Shown here: positions 35,428 to 43,362 of the stretch, piece after piece
Layout: every line of letters starts with the position of its first letter
Numbering within the stretch: position 1 is the stretch's first letter
Assembly (NCBI GenBank): GCA_018062085.1
Contig: JAGOSY010000007.1
Span: 62,001 to 126,000, forward strand
DNA length: 64,000 nucleotides
Source: a bacterium
GTDB lineage: Bacteria > Cyanobacteriota > Vampirovibrionia > Obscuribacterales > Obscuribacteraceae
Reading direction: 5' to 3'
Program-made: the position numbers and the translations under genes
Notes under the pieces: generated by a model
What the model was told of the DNA's origin: nothing
Database searches by the model: none
The model's input: the letters and a program-made list of their open reading frames with translations, nothing else

Positions 35428-36630
35428 TTGGCAATCAACAAAAACTCGCTTGCATTTAATTTCTACCTTGGTGGCCTAGGCGCCTTGCCGCCCCTTTCAA
35501 TTGATATGGGTTTGCCGGCACTGACATCGATTGCCTCGTCATTGCATACGACAGATGCTGCTGCTGCACTCACTCTCAGTTTATTCTTGGCTGGTTTTGC
35601 CGTGGCCCCAGTGGCTGGTGGGCCGCTGTCAGACCGTTTTGGTCGGCGGCCAGTATTGCTTGGGGGCTGCCTTATTTTTGCTATTTCTGCTATCGGCTCT
35701 ACTTTTGCTCCGACGATTGAATGGCTTTTATTTTTTCGCTTGCTCCAAGGCGTAGGCGCAGGCGGTGCCGCTGTGCTTTCAATGGCCCTGATTCGTGACC
35801 TTTTTGAAGGAAATGAAGCACGGGCTAAGCTTTCGTATGTCGGTATTTTGCGCAGCTTTGCCCCCATGATTGCTCCAACTCTTGGTGCCTGGATGCTCAT
35901 GTTTGGCAATTGGAGATGGATCTATGGCTTCCTTGCTGTTGGTGGATTGGTGATATTGCTGGTCACTTACTTTGGTTTTGCTGAGTCGGCAAAGCATGAG
36001 CGTGTGCCACTAACATTGAGCGCTTTGCGTCAAAGCTACGCCACTGTAATAAAGCATCGAGTAAGTTTCGGCTATGCCAGCCTCAATGCCTTGATGTTTG
36101 GTGGCATGTTTGCTTACGTATCAAATTCGCCTTTGCTATTGATTGGTGTCTACAAATTATCCAATCAATTATTTGGCTATTTATTTGCTGGCACCGCATT
36201 AGGTATCATGCTTGGCGCTCTAGTTAACGGCAAACTAAGCGATCGCAATATTCCTCACACTGTGCCGCTTACTGCCGGGCTGCTGTTAGCCTCAGCTGCC
36301 AGCTTGGCGAACGTAGCCGTGACCCTATCTGGTCAGGCCTCACCGGCCACCTTGTTGCCCGGTCTGTTTCTCTTTACTTTTAGTGGTGGTTTGATCGCGC
36401 CCAATTCTGCTCACGGTTGCCTTCACCCGATGCCGAAGATCGCCGGTGTGGCATCGGCTGTGCTGACGTTCACTCAAATGATAGTGGGGGCACTATCTAG
36501 CGCCATTGTTGCTTACTTGTATGATGAAAAGTCGGCCATCGCCATGACTGGTGTTATGGCAGCTTTCATTTTGAGCGCGACCTTGGTTTATTTTGTTGTG
36601 GTCAAGCCAGCCGAGAGAAAATCGCTTTGA
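35428..36630 (+). CDS. MFS drug-efflux transporter, Bcr/CflA family
   Basis: 400 residues with 12 predicted membrane helices. LGALPPLSIDMGLPALTSIASSL is the Bcr/CflA opening, with Asp in helix 1. GGPLSDRFGRRPVLLGG is the MFS loop-2/3 signature. LLQGVGAGGAAVLSMALIRDLF and PMIAPTLGAWML are further Bcr/CflA blocks. It would export drugs or metabolites with proton antiport. The start is a TTG at 35428 with AGGA 7 bp upstream. A nucleotidyltransferase-like gene follows 55 bp downstream. Confidence 0.93.
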   Translation: MAINKNSLAFNFYLGGLGALPPLSIDMGLPALTSIASSLHTTDAAAALTLSLFLAGFAVAPVAGGPLSDRFGRRPVLLGGCLIFAISAIGSTFAPTIEWLLFFRLLQGVGAGGAAVLSMALIRDLFEGNEARAKLSYVGILRSFAPMIAPTLGAWMLMFGNWRWIYGFLAVGGLVILLVTYFGFAESAKHERVPLTLSALRQSYATVIKHRVSFGYASLNALMFGGMFAYVSNSPLLLIGVYKLSNQLFGYLFAGTALGIMLGALVNGKLSDRNIPHTVPLTAGLLLASAASLANVAVTLSGQASPATLLPGLFLFTFSGGLIAPNSAHGCLHPMPKIAGVASAVLTFTQMIVGALSSAIVAYLYDEKSAIAMTGVMAAFILSATLVYFVVVKPAERKSL

Positions 36631-36685
36631 GTGTTGTCATGTTAAACTTAAGACACTAAGAGCAAGCTAGGGCTTGTGCTAAACA

Positions 36686-37264
36686 ATGAGAAGACATACT
36701 CAGAAGCGTTTTGCTGAAGAAGCCGCTCGGTTCATGGTCGAGGGCACCGAAAGCGAGTATCTGCACGCTAAAGAGCGGGCCATGATGATGCTTGGTCTAT
36801 CTAGTCAAACCCGTCTACCGTCTAATCGCAAAGTTCGAGAGCTGGTGAGCAAAATCACCAAAGCCGAGCTGGGCGAAGATGAAGTTGCTCGCAGGGTGCG
36901 CCAGATGCGTGAAATTGCCTTAGAGGTAATGGAGATTATTGAGGCCTTTGATCCGTTTCTAATTGGTAGTACCCTTAGCGGCGAGATTCGCGAAACTTCA
37001 GATATTGATTTGCATGCCTATTCAGATGATTTTGAAGAAATCAAGTTTCTCCTCAGCGATTGGGGCTGCAAAGACATTGATGAAGAAATAGTGCAAAACA
37101 TGAAAGGTACTTTCATTCATTTAAAGTGGCTTGAGCGCAGCTACCCAGTAGAAATTACAATTTATTCTTGGGCCATGCGCGATGTTGTGCAGTTCTCTTC
37201 CATTACTGGTAAACCGATGAAGAGAGCTGATATTGTTGGTTTAAGACATTTGTTGCGCAGCTAG
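36686..37264 (+). CDS. Nucleotidyltransferase-fold protein
   Basis: 192 residues. The core is FLIGSTLSGEIRETSDIDLHAYSDDFEEIKFLL, matching h-G-[GS]-x(9-13)-D-h-[DE]-h of the polymerase-beta-type nucleotidyltransferases, with a later acid in PVEITIYSWA. The N-terminal ~90 residues are helical (AARFMVEGTESEYLHAKERAMMML). Members include aminoglycoside- and toxin-type transferases; the target here is unknown. The N-terminal helical segment is not one I recognise. It lies in line with the efflux pump and a TonB-like gene, possibly one operon. Confidence 0.82.
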   Translation: MRRHTQKRFAEEAARFMVEGTESEYLHAKERAMMMLGLSSQTRLPSNRKVRELVSKITKAELGEDEVARRVRQMREIALEVMEIIEAFDPFLIGSTLSGEIRETSDIDLHAYSDDFEEIKFLLSDWGCKDIDEEIVQNMKGTFIHLKWLERSYPVEITIYSWAMRDVVQFSSITGKPMKRADIVGLRHLLRS

Positions 37265-37287
37265 AGATAGATAGGGAGTGTATTGAA

Positions 37288-37785
37288 GTGACTTCGGAAA
37301 AACAAGGCGATCATCGAGTTTTATTCCTTGTGCTTTTTCTGTTGCTCGCTTTTGGGATTGTCACTCTTTTTGTGGCCCGCGAAAATTTGAAGCAGCAGTC
37401 GAACCAGAGAAATTCTAGAGCTACCCAATCACAGCCGGCTGATGCCACTGAGGCTGACGCTGATACTGACACTGACTTTGGCCCTTATATGGCCACCTTG
37501 CAAAGGCGCATTAAGCGCAGTTGGTTTCCTCCTAAGAATACCGAATCTCTTCGAGGAAAAGTTGTTTTTAAGGTGCATAGTGATGGCTCTATGACCAACT
37601 TGCGTATGGTCACAACAACTGATCTGCCTGCAGCAGATCAGGCCATGATGAAGGCTGTGCAAAATGCGGCACCGTTCGCTGCTTTGCCCCCAGGGGCCCC
37701 CGCTGATGTCGATATTGAATTTACTTTTGACTACAATGTTTTTAATAGTGGTAGTGGCAGAAGCACAGCATCACCCGTCGAATAA
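37288..37785 (+). CDS. TonB-C-terminal-domain protein
   Basis: 165 residues. One N-terminal membrane helix (RVLFLVLFLLLAFGIVTLFVA), a polar linker, and a TonB-like C-terminal domain (YMATLQRRIKRSWFPPKNTESLRGKVVFKVHSDGSMTNLRMV, then AAPFAALPPG). The domain pairs an inner-membrane anchor with a periplasmic module that contacts outer-membrane receptors. No ExbB/ExbD is adjacent, and the linker is short and lacks the usual long Pro-rich stretch, so it may be a TonB-like energy or assembly factor rather than classical TonB. The GTG start has GGAG 9 bp upstream. Confidence 0.82.
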   Translation: MTSEKQGDHRVLFLVLFLLLAFGIVTLFVARENLKQQSNQRNSRATQSQPADATEADADTDTDFGPYMATLQRRIKRSWFPPKNTESLRGKVVFKVHSDGSMTNLRMVTTTDLPAADQAMMKAVQNAAPFAALPPGAPADVDIEFTFDYNVFNSGSGRSTASPVE

Positions 37786-37786
37786 C

Positions 37787-38719
37787 TTACTCTGTTATTG
37801 CTGAGAACTGCTCCAAGAAAAGCTTCAGCTGTTTCAGGTAGAGAGCGCGATCTTTCACGTTAACGTACACATGCGGGCTTGTTGGTAGCTCTAAGTATTG
37901 AAATGGTTGAGCCCCTTGATCTGCCAGCTGCCGCGCATGGCTGACCGGTACGTTTTTATCTAGGGCTGTTCCAATCACGAGAACTGGTGGATGCTTGCCT
38001 TTGAGCATTTCTAGATTGCTGAATGTTGGTTCCATGAAGAGAAAATCTGGATATATAGCGGTGACGCTCAGGCGTTGATCTGCCCAGTCTTTGGGTGAAG
38101 TGAAAGGAGATTCAAGAATCATGGCTTTTAGGGGCCGGTGTTTGCTCAGCTCTGAGGTTGTTCCGGCGCCAAAAGATTCACCATAGGCAATCACTGAACC
38201 GTTTGGATATTTCATTTCATTGACTAAAAAGTCATAGGCCATTGTAGTGTCAGGCGCCCATCTGTCTATGTTGCATTGTCCAGAAGATAGGCCGTAACCT
38301 TCTTGGTCGTAGATAAAGACTGAGTATCCCAGTTGCAACAAGGTAGCAATTTGAAAGGGGTCACAAAGAGTGTTTATTGAGCTGCCCACGCCCAGCGAGT
38401 ATAGAATCACCCCGCGTTCTTTGTCTTTGGGCAGCTTGAAGAAAATACTGTCTAGAACTACTTTAGAGCTCGGTTGCTCAAATTTACTCCCCTGTATTCT
38501 GTAATGCTTGCCAGTTATTCCACCGATTTCTATAGGCCGATCTAGCGCTCTATCTGGTGGGTGGAATAATATGCGGTCTGTTATTCCACGATTTAGGCGT
38601 GGTGCCAAGTAAAGATAGATTCCCGCAATAATGACAGCTGCTATTGCCAGAACAATTTTGAGCGCTCGCCAGAGTTTGTGGATGTCGAGTTTTTTCACTG
38701 CGATTGCCTTTCGCGGCAT
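37787..38719 (-). CDS. Membrane-anchored alpha/beta-hydrolase (Bem46-like)
   Basis: 310 residues. One N-terminal membrane helix (IVLAIAAVIIAGIYLYLAPRL), then a hydrolase of the Bem46/ABHD13-like group: ILFHPPDRALD, GVILYSLGVGSSI, YDQEGYGLSSG, VIAYGESFGAGTTSELSK (Ser nucleophile) with MILESPFTSPKDWA, LVIGTALDKNVPV (Asp) and TSPHVYVN (His). Likely an inner-membrane-bound esterase with unknown substrate. It converges tightly on the TonB-like gene and sits 12 bp after a methyltransferase gene in the same direction. Confidence 0.88.
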   Translation of the reverse strand: MPRKAIAVKKLDIHKLWRALKIVLAIAAVIIAGIYLYLAPRLNRGITDRILFHPPDRALDRPIEIGGITGKHYRIQGSKFEQPSSKVVLDSIFFKLPKDKERGVILYSLGVGSSINTLCDPFQIATLLQLGYSVFIYDQEGYGLSSGQCNIDRWAPDTTMAYDFLVNEMKYPNGSVIAYGESFGAGTTSELSKHRPLKAMILESPFTSPKDWADQRLSVTAIYPDFLFMEPTFSNLEMLKGKHPPVLVIGTALDKNVPVSHARQLADQGAQPFQYLELPTSPHVYVNVKDRALYLKQLKLFLEQFSAITE

Positions 38720-38731
38720 ATGGGGCCTAAC

Positions 38732-39382
38732 TTAGCGTCTCTGATACAGCGCTTTCCAGGCTAGATGCTTTATACCGTTGTCTAGAATGAAGTAAGTACG
38801 TTCAAGCTTGATCACGGCAAAATGCGACTCAATTGGAGTAAGAAGCTCAATGGCGCTTAGTTGCGGCGGCCCAACATTGGGATCTTCTCTATACTCGTCT
38901 TTGCAGCCCGAAATGCTCAGCCAGAATGAACCTGGTTTCAGTGCTGCTGCCACTCTCTCAACAAATAAACTGCGCTTAGCTCTTTCAATAACGTGGTAAA
39001 CGCCGCGGTCGAAGGCGAAGTCTTGAGTGCCGTCTTCAACTGGTGTGGTTTCGCAAATATCAATGAGGTGAAAATCTATCTGCTTCTTTGCCTCGGCGGC
39101 CTTCTTCTTTGCCGCTTCCATGGCGGTCGGTGCAATTTCAGTGGTAGTGACAGCACAGCCGTGATTAGCCATCCAGATAGCGTTAGTACCGGTACCACAA
39201 CCAATTTCTAAGACTAATTTGGGATATTTGCCTTCCAGACTGGCGAAATATTCTTCTAGCTCTGGGGCAGGTAACCCGCTATCCCAGGGGGCCGAATTGG
39301 GCTGCGTATAGCGTTCTTCCCAGTTGTATTGCCGCTCTTCGCCGTGACTGTCTGCGTTTTCAATTTCTTGCTGGTTTTTCAC
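38732..39382 (-). CDS. Class I SAM-dependent methyltransferase
   Basis: 216 residues. WEERYTQPNSAPWDSGLPAPEL is the N-terminal part seen in thiopurine-type and related methyltransferases. LVLEIGCGTGTNAIWMANHGCAV is motif I binding S-adenosylmethionine, TTEIAPTAMEAAKKKA motif II and FDRGVYHVIERAKR motif IV. It likely methylates a small molecule, possibly a thiol, oxyanion or selenium compound as in TPMT-like enzymes, but this is not shown. GTG start with an AGG site upstream. Downstream lies the membrane hydrolase gene. Confidence 0.9.
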   Translation of the reverse strand: MKNQQEIENADSHGEERQYNWEERYTQPNSAPWDSGLPAPELEEYFASLEGKYPKLVLEIGCGTGTNAIWMANHGCAVTTTEIAPTAMEAAKKKAAEAKKQIDFHLIDICETTPVEDGTQDFAFDRGVYHVIERAKRSLFVERVAAALKPGSFWLSISGCKDEYREDPNVGPPQLSAIELLTPIESHFAVIKLERTYFILDNGIKHLAWKALYQRR

Positions 39383-39429
39383 TTGTAACCTGGTTGGTGT
39401 ATTGTTTTTATTTGGGATAAGATTTTAAC

Positions 39430-39966
39430 ATGACCGAAGCAAGCCGCAGTTTGAATCAATCTCTCCAGAAGCTAGTTATTGCCCTTGATGGTGTAGGCGG
39501 TACGGGTATTTTGCCGCTCTCTTTGATGGCTGCAGCCAGATTTGGAGGAGCTAACCTTAAGATTCAGCGCTTCTTCTGGAATCACGGTGTATTTATGCCG
39601 TTTCATGACCTACTGGATAAAGAGCACATTGAACGCAAGGGTGCGCAATTGGCTGAGCTAATTGACTCACTCGATAAAGAGCAGACGGTGCAATTGGTGG
39701 CCAAGAGTGGTGGCAGTCTATTTATTCTCGGTTTGGGTACCAGCATCTTTGGCACCTCCGATGGTGTGCGTACAACAAGTGCTGGTTGCGCTGGCTTTGC
39801 TATCTTCCCAGAGAGTTGTCTCTATCCAGAGCAATACTCAAAGTTCGAGCAAGAGCGTTGGCGTCCGGAGATGCTCAAGCAACTACACAATGGCATGCAC
39901 TTTGGCAATAGCGCTACGCCGTGGCTATTGAAAAATGTTGTGCCTCGCTTGATTGACTTTGATTGA
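39430..39966 (+). CDS. Probable alpha/beta-hydrolase-related protein, possibly internally shortened
   Basis: 178 residues. The opening IALDGVGGTGILPLSLMAAARFGG with QRFFWNHGVFMPFHDLLDKEHIERKG, followed by VQLVAKSGGSLFI, resembles a hydrolase strand and nucleophile elbow (S-x-G-G). Straight after it comes LGLGTSIFGTSDGVRTTSAGCAGF, which in related proteins I remember lies some 40-50 residues beyond the elbow, so a middle part seems to be missing. I recognise no acid and the last His (HNGMHFGN) is uncertain. It is translated in one frame with no stop, so it may be functional in some other way. This recollection was not checked by alignment. Confidence 0.5.
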   Translation: MTEASRSLNQSLQKLVIALDGVGGTGILPLSLMAAARFGGANLKIQRFFWNHGVFMPFHDLLDKEHIERKGAQLAELIDSLDKEQTVQLVAKSGGSLFILGLGTSIFGTSDGVRTTSAGCAGFAIFPESCLYPEQYSKFEQERWRPEMLKQLHNGMHFGNSATPWLLKNVVPRLIDFD

Positions 39967-40001
39967 GATCAATTGAGATCGGTTGAAAGTTTGACCGTTA
40001 T

Positions 40002-41015
40002 TCACTTACTTCCAAATGGAAAGATGGTTTTCCAGTCGTTCTTCATATCGACAACAGTCCAGCCAGCTGGTCCAGCGGCGTCCAGTGCTTTGTCTAGGCG
40101 GCCGATTGCTGACTGGCGATCGTAGGCCCATTCACGATCGGCGTCGGTGTGATGCACGATTAGGGCGAAGCTTGGCCCAGATTTGGCCGTTGTCCACAGC
40201 AGCATTTGTAAGTCACCATCTGAGTTGCCGAAGGCTGCTATAGGCCTTCGACCGATATGCTGCTGGATGCCGACTGGTTTGCCAACATTATCATCAACGA
40301 AGTTGATCTCGGGTAGTCGCACCAATGCCGGTGCCCCGTTGCGCAAATCAAATTTGAGCTTGGCGCTGCTGCCAATTACTTGTTCTGGTGGAATGCCATA
40401 GACTCGTTGTGCAAAAGTGCGCATAAAGTCGATGCCACCACCGGAGACGATAAAGGTCTTGAAGCCGTTGGCCCGAAGATAGGTTAGCAGCTCCAGCATT
40501 GGCTGGTAGACCATTTCTGTGTAGAGCCGTTTTGTCACTGGATGCCTAGCGGTTTTAATCCAGTCGCTGGCAATCTTGTCAAATTCTTCAGTGGTGATAC
40601 CGGCATGGGTGGCCAGTACAATTTGGACGATTGCGCTCTCACCTCCAGACAAAGCTGCCTTAATGTCTCCTTTTAGCAGAGAGGCGAAGGGCTCTTGGGT
40701 GGCCCATTCTGGATGCTGCGGGCTAAGCGACTTGACCCGGTCTATGGCAAATTGAAGCTGGAAATATATCGGCTGTTCGGCCCAGAGCGTACCATCGTTG
40801 TCGAATGTTGCAATGCGTTCATCTGACGGTACGAAATCGGTCGAACCATTTTTTGTGACTTTCTCCACGAAGGCGACTATTTTCTGCTTAGCTACAGTGT
40901 CGTTCCAAGAAGAAAGAGAATCTTCACGCTTGGCCATGGCTGGCGGCAAAGATGTTGCTAAGAGCATAAGCGCAGCCGATAGTTTTAACAGTGTGCGTCT
41001 AGATAGAATGGTCAT
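40002..41015 (-). CDS. Tat-exported HAD-superfamily phosphatase
   Basis: 337 residues. The N-terminus ILSRRTLLKLSAALMLLATSLPPAMA carries a twin-arginine motif (SRRTLLK) and signal peptide. The HAD motifs are IATFDNDGTLWAEQP (D-x-D-G-T, the Asp nucleophile), FIVSGGGIDF (motif II) and IAAFGNSDGDLQMLL (motif IV, with Asp). These secreted HAD enzymes are acid phosphatases of broad substrate range. Folding before export via Tat fits a metal-loaded enzyme. It stands alone, facing away from the macro-domain remnant across about 190 bp that hold no recognisable gene. Confidence 0.88.
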   Translation of the reverse strand: MTILSRRTLLKLSAALMLLATSLPPAMAKREDSLSSWNDTVAKQKIVAFVEKVTKNGSTDFVPSDERIATFDNDGTLWAEQPIYFQLQFAIDRVKSLSPQHPEWATQEPFASLLKGDIKAALSGGESAIVQIVLATHAGITTEEFDKIASDWIKTARHPVTKRLYTEMVYQPMLELLTYLRANGFKTFIVSGGGIDFMRTFAQRVYGIPPEQVIGSSAKLKFDLRNGAPALVRLPEINFVDDNVGKPVGIQQHIGRRPIAAFGNSDGDLQMLLWTTAKSGPSFALIVHHTDADREWAYDRQSAIGRLDKALDAAGPAGWTVVDMKNDWKTIFPFGSK

Positions 41016-41204
41016 AGCTGCTCCTTTGTTGATTTCAGAAAATTCAGTTAGGGCTTTAACTGGAGTGGGGAGTTCTTTGAATCCATGCTAGTCAATCTAC
41101 CGGTTTATAGTTGAAACGACTAAGCTTAGCAGGTTAGCGTTCGGCATAGCTCCATGCCGTTGTTTTGATAGAATGACTAGTTGTTGAATTCGGATTGGTG
41201 TTTT

Positions 41205-41517
41205 GTGCTCAAATATGTTTCCGGCGATCTCCTAAAGGCCACGCAGAGCTATATTGCTCAGGGGGTGGCAGAAGGCAATCAGGAAGGTTTGGGAACTGGT
41301 TTGGCTTTCCAGATCTCTCAGCGCTGGCCTGATGTGCAGTTTGACCGCTTGGGCGGCGACTAACGATATAGATTCTGTTGCTATGCCGAAAATTGGAGCT
41401 GGCTTAGGAAAACTCGATTGGGTGTCTGACGTGAAGCCGATGTATGAAGAGTATTTGGCTTCAAGTAAGTGTTTATTTGTTGTGTACGAAGACTATGTGG
41501 TGCAGAGAGATGCCTAA
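41205..41517 (+). pseudogene. Remnant of a macro-domain (ADP-ribose-binding) gene
   Basis: In one frame, LKYVSGDLLKATQSYIAQGVAEGNQEGLGTGLAFQIS matches the macro-domain start (strand, V-x-G-D-[LI], then the A-H-G-V-N-like loop and the M-G-A-G-I-A-like loop, here changed to LGTGLA). The frame stops at 41363. In another frame from about 41350 come NDIDSVAMPKIGAGLGKLDW and YEEYLASSKCLFVVYEDY, the macro-domain end (family motif A-M-P-x-I-G-x-G-L-x-G-x-x-W). About 60-70 residues of the middle are missing and the frame is changed, so the gene is dead. Its tail overlaps the next start by about 8 bp. Confidence 0.72.
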
Positions 41518-42553
41518 ATTGAGCCCTAGTTGTTTGAGCTTGGTCTTGTTGCTAGCCAATATGAGCAGTGCAAATGCCTCTGATGGTGGCCCTATTCAAC
41601 AAATTTCTCCACCAGATATGGGTTTCTACACAAAGTCACTTGATTATCGGGGCATACCGATCAAGGCACCACCAGTAGTTGCTGACGCGGCTTTGATTGA
41701 GGCCTATCGCCGGCTCAATTTACTCCTACAAAACACTCCTTCTGCTCTGTCGAACCTCTGCCGCAATGGCGCAGAGCTTCACATCATTGGAAGAGATCAA
41801 CAAACTTCAGACCTGCCAGAATATCGTAGCGCCAGAGGCAAGCCCTTTGATGGTGATTTGACAATTGATCAGCGTACTCGCGGTGTTGGCGGAATTTACG
41901 CCTCTTGCGGTGAAGAGAATTTGCTTCGATTAGCTAGTGACCGATATGTTGGTCGCGACATCTGTGTCCATGAGTTTTCTCATACGTTTATGGAGTTTGG
42001 TCTAGACCGTGAAATCCAAGCTGCTATTGCTAGGCAGTATCGTGCTTCTGTAGCAAAGGGCCTTTGGCCAAAGGCCTATGCGGCATCTAACGAGAAGGAG
42101 TTCTTTGCCGAGCTAACCATGTGGTATTTTGGCACCTGTGGTGACTACGGCAAGATTGCTCCTGAACCAAAGCCTGGTAAAGATTGGCTTAGGGCTTACG
42201 ACCCGGATGCTTATCGATTGCTGGATGATATTTATAGTGGCAGAATTCGCTCTAAGGAAATTAGCGTAGTCCAACTAGTAGCACAGTCTCCTTCACAGGA
42301 AGGCTCGCTGCGCTCACTCAACAGTGATACAGCAACGACCTTGCAATTTGTCAACAAGACTGCCGAACCAATTAAGGTCTATTGGCTAGATTTTGAAGGA
42401 AACCGCAAGCCGTACGGAGAGATTCCAGCCTTTGGCCGACAGAGTCAAAATACCTATGTTGGTCATCCATTTGTTTTAACCGATCGCTCAGAGCGTGGCT
42501 TAGCAATCTTTATACCTGTTTCTGAGCCTGGTATTGCAACCTTGCAAAGATAG
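41510..42553 (+). CDS. Exported zinc metallopeptidase with a C-terminal VHL-beta-like domain
   Basis: About 347 residues. A signal peptide (SPSCLSLVLLLANMSSANA) comes first. The catalytic part has ICVHEFSHTFMEFG (H-E-x-x-H, His about residue 154) and downstream NEKEFFAELTMWYFG with the likely third ligand Glu, a gluzincin arrangement. The C-terminal ~70 residues, LQFVNKTAEPIKVYWLDFEG, then YGEIPAFGRQSQNTYVGHPFV, follow the pattern of the von Hippel-Lindau beta domain (N-x-[ST]-x-x-x-V-x-[LV]-x-W-x-[DN]-F-x-G, then P-x-G and T-[YF]-x-G-H-[PL]-[FW]). The start at 41510 overlaps the macro remnant. Substrate unknown. Confidence 0.82.
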   Translation: MPKLSPSCLSLVLLLANMSSANASDGGPIQQISPPDMGFYTKSLDYRGIPIKAPPVVADAALIEAYRRLNLLLQNTPSALSNLCRNGAELHIIGRDQQTSDLPEYRSARGKPFDGDLTIDQRTRGVGGIYASCGEENLLRLASDRYVGRDICVHEFSHTFMEFGLDREIQAAIARQYRASVAKGLWPKAYAASNEKEFFAELTMWYFGTCGDYGKIAPEPKPGKDWLRAYDPDAYRLLDDIYSGRIRSKEISVVQLVAQSPSQEGSLRSLNSDTATTLQFVNKTAEPIKVYWLDFEGNRKPYGEIPAFGRQSQNTYVGHPFVLTDRSERGLAIFIPVSEPGIATLQR

Positions 42554-42622
42554 TTGTTTTGACTGGAACCTTATAGCCTGCTCTACGTCGGCGCGTTAGC
42601 AAAAGACGTTTAGGTGGTAACC

Positions 42623-42940
42623 ATGAAGAGCGAAGAAGGGAAGGCCAAAGCGAACGGTATCAGTGGTATCCCAATGCCCGGTACGATTACGCAGGTTCAG
42701 GGAAAAGCGGTTGAGCCTAACCGTAATGAGCCGGAGCATCCCTTTGAGACTGACGGCACTGGTGAAATTTATGCCCGTGATTATTTTGACGATGAGTCTG
42801 AACGACTAGTCAATCTAGAAGGTGGTTACATTGCTGAAAAAGGAGACAAGAACTTGTCCATAGGCCTTCACGACGAGGAGAATACTGATCCTAGTGTCGC
42901 AGGTAGTGACGGCAACGAGGCCTTTCTGCCAGAAACCTAG
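42623..42940 (+). CDS. Small acidic hypothetical protein
   Basis: About 105 residues, rich in Glu, Asp, Gly and Asn, with no hydrophobic segment and no recognised motif; DGTGEIYARDYFDDESERLVNLEG is the most structured part. The ATG at 42623 has AGGTGG 5 bp upstream. It sits between the metallopeptidase and metallothionein genes on the same strand, so it may be co-transcribed with them. Likely cytoplasmic and disordered. Confidence 0.55.
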   Translation: MKSEEGKAKANGISGIPMPGTITQVQGKAVEPNRNEPEHPFETDGTGEIYARDYFDDESERLVNLEGGYIAEKGDKNLSIGLHDEENTDPSVAGSDGNEAFLPET

Positions 42941-43052
42941 CCACTTCCGTTAGGTTCTGACACCAGATTCGGTGCCGATGAAGACGACGGGCTAACTGCG
43001 CGACCAGTTGATTTCGACAGTAACTTAGTTTAAAGCAATAGAGGTGTTTCTT

Positions 43053-43262
43053 ATGGTAACTGAAACAGAGAAGGTTTCGGAAGTGCATTCTTGTATGCAT
43101 ACGGCCTGCAAATGCAAAGTTAGAGACGGCGAGTGTTGTGGAGATTTCTGCGGCAATGTCGACTCCACTGGCGAAGACCCACATTGTGGCTGTGGCCACA
43201 CTGATTGTGATATGACCGCTGAAATGGGCAACGAAGGTACTTTCGCTTCGACTGGTTCGTAG
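43053..43262 (+). CDS. Bacterial metallothionein-like protein
   Basis: 69 residues with 9 Cys and several His clustered at residues 14-53: HSCMHTACKCKVRDGECCGD, FCGNVDSTGEDPHCGCGHTDC. The C-x-C, CC and C-G-C-G-H-x-x-C spacing follows the prokaryotic metallothionein (SmtA/BmtA) pattern, with a C-x-C-x-V opening and a CGCGH end. Such proteins bind Zn(II), Cd(II) or Cu(I) in the cytoplasm. The ATG at 43053 has GAGGTG 6 bp upstream. No SmtB-like repressor is adjacent. Confidence 0.85.
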   Translation: MVTETEKVSEVHSCMHTACKCKVRDGECCGDFCGNVDSTGEDPHCGCGHTDCDMTAEMGNEGTFASTGS

Positions 43263-43362
43263 TTAAATCTCTACGGCGCTGGCTAGAAACGTGCAGATTG
43301 TTGATATGATAGGGCTTGGCTGGCTTTATTGCCATTGCCTGGAATCCAATTGAGTATTTCTC

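Noticed and set aside
37288-37785. Full TonB-ExbB-ExbD system
   Set aside because: No ExbB or ExbD is encoded nearby and the linker is too short for classical TonB.
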